The notes under the pieces are model-generated. The model did not search any database. It was given only the letters and a program-made list of their open reading frames with translations, and was not told the origin of the DNA. This document shows, piece by piece, positions 17,301 through 23,413 of a stretch of 64,000 nt of DNA. The DNA lies in assembly GCF_009866765.1 (NCBI RefSeq), contig NZ_CP019431.1, forward strand, positions 2,728,001-2,792,000, written 5' to 3'. Position 1 is the stretch's first letter, and every line of letters starts with the position of its first letter. This stretch comes from Pseudomonas sp. S35. GTDB taxonomy: Bacteria; Pseudomonadota; Gammaproteobacteria; Pseudomonadales; Pseudomonadaceae. A program made the translations under genes and the position numbers.

Positions 17301-18646
17301 CCGGTGTGACCTACGCCGTTACGGCTGATTCCATGCGCCCTTACCGCGTATGGCGAGCCCATAGCGAAGGACTCACGCCGCTGTATTGCGCTAGCGAGAC
17401 CGTCAATGACGCGTGGCTACTGGGCGACACCATGCCGGTAACCCTTCAGGTCCGGCGGGCGGAGCGCTTCGAACGGTTTAGCCTGGACCTGGAAGGCGCC
17501 TCTGCACGGGTCGTATCGCAGGAGCCTGAATGTTGCCTGGAAGGGGGTGCCGGCGACGGGTTCTGGTCTGCCCCTGTCACGATAGAGGGAGCCCCTTGCG
17601 TTATCAGTGCCTCCGTCGGCTCGGTGAGTATTTGGACGCTGAACAATGCGTCTGCACGGGAAGGAGTGGCGCAGGCGCCCGAATTTCCCCCCGATGACAT
17701 CCATTGCATGTACATCGACGAGCGGTGTACGGCGTCCGTTTACGGTGGCACGACTCGGGGCGTTTTAGTCGCGGTTGACGTTGTGACCGGACGGCAGGCC
17801 TGGCAGCGCAGCCTCAATGCGCCGTATCAGATCCGCTCGTTATCAGGCTATGTGGATGCGGGAAGGCTCACGTTGGTTGCGGCGTCCCAGGGCAGCCTCT
17901 ATCTCGTCTGCGTTGGCGATGCGTCAGCTCCAGTCCAGACCATTGAGGCTGGGGGCGATGTGATTAAGCTGGATGTCGTATGGCACGACGGCGAGCCTGT
18001 GGCCTTTGCGTCTGTGTGCGAAGGGCATGTCAATGCGATTCGCGCCTGGAATTTGCGTACACGCATCGAACTCGATACCCGCGCCGGTCGGCCCCAGGCG
18101 GCGTGGAATTATCAGCTCACGACAGGCGAGGAGGACAAGCCGTTGCTGAGCCTGGCCTGTCAGGCAGACGGGGCCTCTACGCGGATCGTATTTGCCAGTA
18201 AATACTCCAAAGTCATGATTGCGCAGTACCCGCCGGTCAGGCATCACCGGCTAATTCCTGAAGTGTTCAGGACATTGCATATTCCAGGCAGCCAGATAGC
18301 CCGCGTGCTATCGACCGCCCAAAGCGCAGATGGCGTGTTTCTGGCGGCGGGCACGGATGAAGGCCAGATCGCGATGTGGCACGTGCCGTCGCTGGAGCGG
18401 CTCGCCCAGCGTAAAGGCGCTCACCTCAACGGTGATGTGACGGCCCTTGCATTTTGCGATGAGCGCAAACAGTTGCTCTTGGCGTCGGGCGGCGGCGACG
18501 GCGTTGTCAGGTTCTGGGATAGCGACTTGAATGCCTTAATGCAGGTCAACGTGACGGCGCCGGTTCGAGCTCTTGCCTTCCTGGGGGGCATGCGTGTGGT
18601 GGTGGCGACGCTGCGGGGTATTGTGATGATCAACGTTGACATCTAG
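14306..18646 (+). CDS. Caspase-like protease fused to STAND (NACHT/AAA) NTPase and WD40-like repeats
   Basis: This 1446-residue protein has three parts. Residues ~10-240 are a caspase-like C14 domain with the catalytic dyad visible as His85 (YYTGHGE) and Cys135 (LDVCHAG). Residues ~275-640 are a STAND-type NTPase: Walker A GGAGTGKS at 306-313, Walker B VIVIDALDEADD around 394-405, then helical sequence. From ~780 to the end, beta-propeller/WD40-like units recur (GRADGQIEVFRLSDG, LYLWDLADFSL, GTDEGQIAMWHV, SGGGDGVVRFWDSD). This sensor-switch-effector design is known from bacterial conflict and antiphage systems and eukaryotic NLRs: repeats detect a signal, the NTPase oligomerises, the protease fires. 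The start at 14306 lies inside the hydrolase gene. The protease target is unknown; the neighbouring hydrolase is one candidate. Confidence 0.8.
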   Translation: MPLLPPSDHYRRRLLATGTSDFLYHGQLSRVPQELDTVKAAFTSLNYQLIEAGVSPSRGQMEEWLAHACASCDEQDLLVIYYTGHGERTDRFYLLTRETKLACSELLPTAIALDDMARIIARANAAQVLLILDVCHAGAGAGDFLKVAVALADTLPVQTTTYVIAAARHSEQADEGALSAALALALSNPDCRLGGANQPYLAMEEVMEAVKQYLRVNFPKQQAQYCSLHSDGLCLLFPNPRHRPNLKAGLDLASQRAFEMHWSPKARGVELDACGDYFTGRAKALQQIGDWLALPDEQGCVLVVTGGAGTGKSALLGRVVTLSANPRDPQDTQRQALEGHLYAHVPEGIVDVAVHARNKVLAEIVEQIAAGFSLPERDVASVLESLAKRQRKTVIVIDALDEADDSQDVARQLLLPLSELQHVFLLVGTRPDATASEQRFQALGTHTLEINLDQACHLESGDVALYVERRLRAEAEPGRYSPYREESELAREVALAVASRAGHVYLVAHTVVLALLNMGEAVDTSRQGWIDQLPTGLMQAFRQYLALLDKPAAALDSATVYTVLSALAFAQGEGMPWVELWPAAASALSNRVITDEDIIQVRGFAAPFIVESIESGRSVYRLYHEQLAEQLREIAGKQPGVYRRLWDALLATVPIDSIGKRLWANAHPYLKRHASSFAAKAGVLDELITDPEFLLASDPEILRSHLKVSAASSYSLEQTYLSIFGTLRELPEPERRAYLALALMQRALPPLAPSAPNGARSQWMPAWAAWNRPKNSGLIDARDSSVTALSTGLWNPHTPVALVGRADGQIEVFRLSDGHKLAGWAPFLDKEVTRLALTQTPEGEVLVASWGAQLGATNLRHQQDRFALMPADAHAGRITALTLVEQDGRHFCVSAHQGKYYPAKLPKIAVCENDLYLWDLADFSLVRHKTGASLATICQLVAFKSSAGMRLLSGGYTHFSGARCAPGLRLWTMDLDVVWETPTTIDSEDVETIQLREIAGVTYAVTADSMRPYRVWRAHSEGLTPLYCASETVNDAWLLGDTMPVTLQVRRAERFERFSLDLEGASARVVSQEPECCLEGGAGDGFWSAPVTIEGAPCVISASVGSVSIWTLNNASAREGVAQAPEFPPDDIHCMYIDERCTASVYGGTTRGVLVAVDVVTGRQAWQRSLNAPYQIRSLSGYVDAGRLTLVAASQGSLYLVCVGDASAPVQTIEAGGDVIKLDVVWHDGEPVAFASVCEGHVNAIRAWNLRTRIELDTRAGRPQAAWNYQLTTGEEDKPLLSLACQADGASTRIVFASKYSKVMIAQYPPVRHHRLIPEVFRTLHIPGSQIARVLSTAQSADGVFLAAGTDEGQIAMWHVPSLERLAQRKGAHLNGDVTALAFCDERKQLLLASGGGDGVVRFWDSDLNALMQVNVTAPVRALAFLGGMRVVVATLRGIVMINVDI

Positions 18647-18684
18647 CCGGTCTGCGCGAAGCTGACTCGATGCGATCCTTGTCA

Positions 18685-18714
18685 CTCCTCCCTCCCCCAA
18701 GAGGCAGGGAGGAG
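18685..18714. terminator. Hairpin downstream of the caspase-STAND gene, possible terminator
   Basis: CTCCTCCCT (18685-18693) pairs with AGGGAGGAG (18706-18714) around a 12-base loop. No run of T follows, so it is a weak terminator candidate. The rest of the 203-base gap before the MATE gene shows nothing else I can name. Confidence 0.3.
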
Positions 18715-18849
18715 GGGCTTGGGCGGGCAGTCACATGCCAAGCGAGCGCCGCCTGATGTTCGATCCCGTACCTTGATAAAGCACAGGAACATTGGATCCA
18801 CTTACGGTATAACCCTCGCACGCTTTAGTTCTCCGAGGCCCTGTTTTTC

Positions 18850-20205
18850 ATGCAAAGCCCTTTGCAACGCCCGCTCTGGCAGGTCTACCTGATCTTTCTG
18901 GCACCGATGGTGCTGTCCAACTTCCTGCAAAGTTTTTCTGGCACGCTCAACGGCATCTATGTCGGGCAGATGCTCGGCACCCAGGCGTTGGCAGCGGTGT
19001 CGGGGATGTTTCCCATCGTGTTTTTCTTTATCGCCCTGGTGATCGGCCTGGGGGCGGGGGCTTCGGTGTTGATCGGCCAAGCGTGGGGCGCGCAGGAAAC
19101 CGCGATGGTCAAGTCGATTACCGGCGCCACCCTGACCCTCGGTGCGCTGGTGGGCTTGATCGCGGCGGTGCTCGGCAGTCTGTTTGCGCGCCCGGCGTTG
19201 CAGGCACTGGGCACGCCGGTCGACGTGCTCGACGATGCGGTGGGCTATGCCCAGGTGATGATGTTGATCATGCCGCTGTTGCTGGTCTTCATCCTTTACA
19301 CCCAGTTGCTGCGCGGTGTCAGCGATACGATTTCGCCGTTGCTGGCGTTGATAGTCTCGACCTTGGTCGGCCTGTTGCTGACCCCTGCGTTGATTCGTGG
19401 CTGGATCGGCCTGCCGCCCCTGGGCATCCAGAGCGCGGTGTACGCGGGCTTCGTGGGCAACGCCTTGGCGATGCTGTTTCTGATCCTGCGTCTGCGCCAT
19501 AAACACCACGTAATGGCGCCGGACCGCGAACTGCTTGCGGCGTTGCGCCTGGACCGAGTCATCCTTGGCAAAGTCCTGCGCATCGGCCTGCCCACCGGCT
19601 TGCAAATGGTGGTGTTGTCACTGTCGGAACTGGTCATCCTGGCCCTGGTCAACGGTCACGGCTCCCAGGCGACGGCGGCCTATGGTGCGGTGACGCAGAT
19701 CGTCAACTACGTACAGTTCCCGGCGCTGTCGATTGCCATCACCGCTTCGATCCTCGGCGCCCAGGCCATTGGCGCCGGGCGGCTGGAGCGTATCGGGCCG
19801 ATCCTGCGCACCGGGTTGCTGATCAACACCTGCCTCACCGGTGGCCTGATCGTGCTGGGCTACGCGCTGTCACATTGGCTGTTGGGCCTGTTCATCACCG
19901 ACGACGCAGCGCGGGTCAAGGCTGAACACCTGCTGCACATCATGCTCTGGAGCATCCTGGTGTTCGGCTTCCAGGCGGTGATCGGCGGGATCATGCGCGC
20001 CAGCGGCGTGGTGCTGATGCCAGTGGCGATCTCGATCTTCTGCGTGCTCTGCGTGCAGTTGCCGATGGCGTATCTGCTCAATGCGCACTTCGGCCTGGAA
20101 GGGGTGTGGATGGCGTTTCCGGTGACGTACCTGGCGATGTTGGGGTTGCAGACGGCGTATTATCGGTTGGTTTGGCGGCATAAGCAGATCAAGCGATTGG
20201 TGTGA
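18850..20205 (+). CDS. MATE-family multidrug/metabolite efflux transporter
   Basis: The 451-residue protein is hydrophobic throughout, with about twelve membrane helices in two halves. The N-terminal half shows LAPMVLSNFLQSFSGTLNGIYVGQMLGTQALAAVSGMFPI and SVLIGQAWGAQ, and the second half repeats the pattern with IGLPTGLQMVVLSLSEL and ASILGAQAIGAGRLE. These are hallmarks of MATE exporters, which expel cationic compounds using Na+ or H+. Substrate is not predictable. The gene ends six bases from the convergent tetR-type gene. No strong ribosome site is seen; the ATG at 18850 matches the start of the family. Confidence 0.88.
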   Translation: MQSPLQRPLWQVYLIFLAPMVLSNFLQSFSGTLNGIYVGQMLGTQALAAVSGMFPIVFFFIALVIGLGAGASVLIGQAWGAQETAMVKSITGATLTLGALVGLIAAVLGSLFARPALQALGTPVDVLDDAVGYAQVMMLIMPLLLVFILYTQLLRGVSDTISPLLALIVSTLVGLLLTPALIRGWIGLPPLGIQSAVYAGFVGNALAMLFLILRLRHKHHVMAPDRELLAALRLDRVILGKVLRIGLPTGLQMVVLSLSELVILALVNGHGSQATAAYGAVTQIVNYVQFPALSIAITASILGAQAIGAGRLERIGPILRTGLLINTCLTGGLIVLGYALSHWLLGLFITDDAARVKAEHLLHIMLWSILVFGFQAVIGGIMRASGVVLMPVAISIFCVLCVQLPMAYLLNAHFGLEGVWMAFPVTYLAMLGLQTAYYRLVWRHKQIKRLV

Positions 20206-20211
20206 ACAGGC

Positions 20212-20787
20212 TTACTGTTTGAGGCCGCGCAAGATCAGGTCGAGGGCCAACAAACCTTCATCCAGCTTCGTGCCTGGGTGTTCATCCCGGGCGATCCACA
20301 GCGCGGTGTTGACCAGCCCGCCATTGATCAACTGCGCCAGTGCGCGGCTGGGGACTTGTTGAATGACGCCTGTCTGCATCAGGGTTTCGAGCAGTAAGCG
20401 CAACGATTCCACGCAGTGCTGTTCGGAGCCGGTATCGCCCAATACGGCCGGTGCGTCCTGCAAGACGATGCGCCGGATTTCGCCCTCCTGGGCCATGCGC
20501 AAGTAAGCCCGGCAGCGCTCGCAAAAGCCGGCCCACGGCGATGGGGCCTGGTCGCTGATGTGCTGCAGTTGCGCGTCCATCTCACTGTCGAGTTGAGCGA
20601 CCACCGCCGCCAGCAAGCCCTTTTTGTCACCGAAGTGATGGTACAACGCCCCCCGTGTCAGCCCGACATGAGCGGTGAAGTCGTCCATCGAGGTGTTCGC
20701 ATAGCCGTGTGTGGCGAAGGCCTGGCGTGCGCTGGCAATCAGTCGAGAGCGGGTGTCTTCGATCATTTCGGTACGGGCTCGGCTCAT
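20212..20787 (-). CDS. TetR-family transcriptional repressor
   Basis: The 191-residue protein has the N-terminal TetR DNA-binding domain (RSRLIASARQAFATHGYANTS, then VGLTRGALYHHFGDKKGLLAAVV) and a C-terminal ligand domain resembling AcrR/NalC-type efflux regulators. ATG 20787 gives the usual TetR length; the frame extends to 20862 but that leader runs through the operator and is unlikely to be translated. It is divergent from an MFS transporter gene, and two matching palindromes lie between them, so it very probably represses itself and the transporter. Confidence 0.88.
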   Translation of the reverse strand: MSRARTEMIEDTRSRLIASARQAFATHGYANTSMDDFTAHVGLTRGALYHHFGDKKGLLAAVVAQLDSEMDAQLQHISDQAPSPWAGFCERCRAYLRMAQEGEIRRIVLQDAPAVLGDTGSEQHCVESLRLLLETLMQTGVIQQVPSRALAQLINGGLVNTALWIARDEHPGTKLDEGLLALDLILRGLKQ

Positions 20788-20820
20788 GGGTGGGGCTCGC
20801 AATCGGCAAGTGAGTGATTG

Positions 20821-20837
20821 ACATACGCTGCGTATGT
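20821..20837. promoter_or_regulatory. Probable TetR operator 1 (perfect 17-bp palindrome)
   Basis: ACATACGC and GCGTATGT are perfect 8-bp arms around a central T, 34 bases upstream of the tetR start. The same arm sequence recurs in operator 2. Confidence 0.75.
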
Positions 20838-20852
20838 TACGCATGATTTGCC

Positions 20853-20869
20853 ACATACGCACCGTATGT
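20853..20869. promoter_or_regulatory. Probable TetR operator 2 (near-perfect palindrome)
   Basis: ACATACGC and CCGTATGT flank a central A, one mismatch from a perfect palindrome. Its centre lies 32 bases, about three helical turns, from that of operator 1, which suits two dimers on the same face of the DNA. Confidence 0.7.
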
Positions 20870-20928
20870 ATTTTGCCTTGTCAGTTGCGGATCGCAAGTA
20901 CCGGGCATTCAGGAAGAGGTCACGCAGG

Positions 20929-22101
20929 ATGGCAAACCCTTACGCCGAGTTGTTCCAGGTCCCTGGCGCACGGGCTTTTGTATTGGCCGGCATGCTGGCG
21001 CGCATGCCGGTGTCGATGACGGGTATCGGCTTGATCACCATGCTCTCCCAGGTGCATGGCGGCTACGGCCTGGCCGGCTCGGTGGCGGCGGTGTTTGCCC
21101 TGGCCACAGCATTTTGCGCACCGCAAGTGTCACGGCTGGTGGACCGCTACAGCCAGGGCCGGGTGTTGCCGCTCGCAGCGTTGCTTGGCGGCGCAGCCTT
21201 GTTGATGCTGTTGCTGTGTACCCGTTTGCAGGCGCCGAACTGGACGCTGTTCCTGTTCGCCGCCCTGGCGGGCTGCATGCCGAATATGTCGGCCATGGTA
21301 CGGGCGCGCTGGACCGAGTTGTACCGGGGCCAGCCCAAGCTGCAAACCGCGTTTGCCCTGGAGTCGGTGCTCGATGAGGTGTGTTTTATCATCGGCCCGC
21401 CGATTTCGGTCGGCCTGAGTGTGGTGCTGTTCCCGGAAGCCGGGCCGCTGGTGGCGGCGCTGTTGCTGGCGGTGGGCGTGACCACCTTTGTGCTGCAACG
21501 GGCGACCGAACCGCCAGTGCATGAGCATCAGGATCACCACGCCGGTTGGCTGATCACGTCACCTTCGGTGTTGATTCTGATGATCTTGCTGCTGGCCATG
21601 GGCGTGATCGTCGGTGTGGTGGATGTGGTCAGCGTGGCCTTCGCTCAGCACCAAGGCCAGCCGGCGGCCGCGAGCATCGTGCTGTCGGTGTACGCCATTG
21701 GCTCGTGCCTGGCGGGGCTCGCGTTTGGCACCCTCAAGCTCAAGGCATCGCTGCCCCGGCAGTTCCTGTTCTGTGGCGTGGCCACCGCGTTGACCACCTT
21801 GCCGTTGTTGCTGGTAAGCAACATCCCGGGCCTTGCGGTAGCGATCTTTATTTCCGGGCTGTTCTTCGCCCCGACGCTGATCGTGTCGATGGCCTTGGTG
21901 GAGCAGGTCGTGCCACCCAGCCGCCTCACCGAGGGCATGACCTGGCTGATCACCGGCCTCAGCATCGGCGTGGCCATCGGTGCCGCCAGCTCCGGCTGGA
22001 TGATCGACCACTTTGGCGCCCCCAGCGGGTTCTGGGTGGCGTTGGCGGCGGGCGCGGTCGTTATGGGCTCGGCGGTGTTGGGTTATCGCCGGCTTGGCTG
22101 A
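20929..22101 (+). CDS. MFS transporter (efflux type)
   Basis: The protein of about 390 residues has the layout of major facilitator exporters with some twelve membrane helices. The N-terminal half contains PQVSRLVDRYSQGRVLPLAALLGG, corresponding to the loop 2-3 family motif (D-R-x-G-R type), and a short cytoplasmic His-rich linker (PPVHEHQDHH) separates the halves. ATG 20929 starts at MANPYAELF after AGGAAGAGG; the frame from 20818 covers both operators and is not used. The divergent TetR gene and its two operators indicate ligand-induced expression. The substrate is unknown, and it ends two bases from the convergent terpene synthase gene. Confidence 0.85.
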   Translation: MANPYAELFQVPGARAFVLAGMLARMPVSMTGIGLITMLSQVHGGYGLAGSVAAVFALATAFCAPQVSRLVDRYSQGRVLPLAALLGGAALLMLLLCTRLQAPNWTLFLFAALAGCMPNMSAMVRARWTELYRGQPKLQTAFALESVLDEVCFIIGPPISVGLSVVLFPEAGPLVAALLLAVGVTTFVLQRATEPPVHEHQDHHAGWLITSPSVLILMILLLAMGVIVGVVDVVSVAFAQHQGQPAAASIVLSVYAIGSCLAGLAFGTLKLKASLPRQFLFCGVATALTTLPLLLVSNIPGLAVAIFISGLFFAPTLIVSMALVEQVVPPSRLTEGMTWLITGLSIGVAIGAASSGWMIDHFGAPSGFWVALAAGAVVMGSAVLGYRRLG

Positions 22102-22103
22102 GT

Positions 22104-23102
22104 TCACACCAGGTATCGTCCGCTGTGTCGGTGCCATTCATTATTGCCTGCGAGCCAGCCTCTTACGCCGCCCAGAAAACGCTTGAGTGACGGCTGCGCA
22201 TGCTGGAGTAGCCGGCGCTCTTTGGCTTCATAGCGGTGCACGATGTCGTCGTGCATCTGAGCTGTCAGCCACAAGGCTTGCTGCAACGAGCAGTGGTGTT
22301 CGTGGGCCAGCAACATAGGCAGGTTGAAGTCGCCTATTTCAGGCACGCTCTCTTTGGGGGCGGAGTACACGTCATTGGCGATGATGGTCGCGCTGGCGGC
22401 GAGGGTAACGACTTCTCGTACCGGAGCCGCGAAATAAGTCTCGGCGTCGAGTTCATAGCCGTCAACCACATCAATCAAGGCCATGCAGGGTAAAAAACTG
22501 TTGACCTGTCGGTGTGCCAGGTATTCCCAGATACAGGGCAGGCTGTGTTCGATGCGCCATGTGGCTTCAGCGTTCATGGTCACGAACATGGCAATGGTCT
22601 CCAGCCGGACGCGAGCCATCTGGGACGCTGTGCCGAAGCGCGCCAAATGGTTCATATAGCCGCGTAATCCACGCAGCACCGGATCGCGTTTCAGCGCCTG
22701 CTCCAGTGCCCTGTCATGCGGCGGGGCCAAATGCGCCTTGTCCAGCGCGGCCAGTGCCAACGACAGGCGCGGGCCCAGTAACCTGGGGTTGGAGCCGCTT
22801 CGCTCATCATCGCAGTAGTGGTCGTCCACTGCGAACAGCGCAGCGATGCATTTAGCCGATAGCAGCAGGCGGTCCGGGTTGTCGGTGCCGGGGTGGCACA
22901 ACATGGCAAATCGGCCGAAATTCGAGCCCCTCACCTGTTCCCATTGGCCCTTGAAAATGCCCACGCGCTTGACCCAGGACAGCAACAAGTCGTTGACGTG
23001 ATTGCCCAGTGCCTCATCCATCCGCACCGGTGCTGGGTATTCGAGCACCGGTATTTGCAGGCGGGCAGGGGCGTCGGGCGATGGGGAGCGGATGTCGTTC
23101 AT
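22104..23102 (-). CDS. Class I terpene synthase (2-methylisoborneol/2-methylenebornane synthase-like)
   Basis: The protein of 332 residues carries the metal-binding motifs of class I terpene cyclases. The aspartate-rich motif is DDHYCDDE at residues 93-100, and the NSE/DTE motif NDVYSAPKE (N243, S247, E251) fits NDxxSxxKE exactly. A C-terminal RY pair (GRYLV) is also present. Among bacterial cyclases this looks most like the 2-methylisoborneol/2-methylenebornane group, which cyclise a methylated geranyl diphosphate. The methyltransferase that normally sits next to such a gene is absent here, so the substrate could be unmethylated or the methyltransferase could lie elsewhere. ATG 23102 is chosen (MNDIRS) over the ATG at 23129. 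It is divergent from the first pyoverdine synthetase. Confidence 0.75.
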   Translation of the reverse strand: MNDIRSPSPDAPARLQIPVLEYPAPVRMDEALGNHVNDLLLSWVKRVGIFKGQWEQVRGSNFGRFAMLCHPGTDNPDRLLLSAKCIAALFAVDDHYCDDERSGSNPRLLGPRLSLALAALDKAHLAPPHDRALEQALKRDPVLRGLRGYMNHLARFGTASQMARVRLETIAMFVTMNAEATWRIEHSLPCIWEYLAHRQVNSFLPCMALIDVVDGYELDAETYFAAPVREVVTLAASATIIANDVYSAPKESVPEIGDFNLPMLLAHEHHCSLQQALWLTAQMHDDIVHRYEAKERRLLQHAQPSLKRFLGGVRGWLAGNNEWHRHSGRYLV

Positions 23103-23413
23103 AGCAAGACTCCGAAGTGTCAGTGCCATTGGACGTTACTGCGGACCAAGAAGCAGGAAAGATGAGAGGTGTTTGATGCTTAAATCTAGAAGGTTTGACC
23201 CAAAACACAACGCGCTCATTCGGCGCTTCTCGGAATCCGTGCTCCTGATCGCAATTGTTCGATGATCTGGCGTCGAATGCAGTGCTTCAGTTCGTTGCCG
23301 GGGTGGGGCCTGTGCACAGCTCCGCCAGCGGCCGCTAATTTTTCCTTCGCCGGTTCGTTTTATAGGGACGACGTGCCTTTGTGCTTCCTGCCTATTGCTC
23401 CGGACTCCAACAA
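23103..23413. other. Intergenic promoter region between terpene synthase and first pyoverdine synthetase
   Basis: This 311-base gap separates two divergent genes. I see one candidate iron-starvation promoter at 23334-23358 (separate entry) for the synthetase. No convincing promoter or operator for the terpene synthase, and no small gene, could be identified. Confidence 0.5.
23334..23358 (+). promoter_or_regulatory. Imperfect PvdS/iron-starvation box upstream of the first synthetase
   Basis: GCTAATT (23334-23340) and CGT (23356-23358) are 15 bases apart; the exact boxes elsewhere in this window read CTAAAT-N16-CGT. It differs by one base in the -35 block and by one in spacing, and lies 55 bases before ATG 23414. 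Given the gene it precedes, use by the PvdS sigma factor is plausible. Confidence 0.45.

Noticed and set aside
10646..18646. NAD salvage genes next to the caspase-STAND cassette as one NAD-depletion defence system
   Set aside because: pncA-pncB-nadE form a standard housekeeping operon with nrtR and their own operator, and 158 bases separate nadE from the hydrolase gene. No NADase-type domain (TIR, SIR2) is seen in the cassette. Adjacency alone is not evidence.
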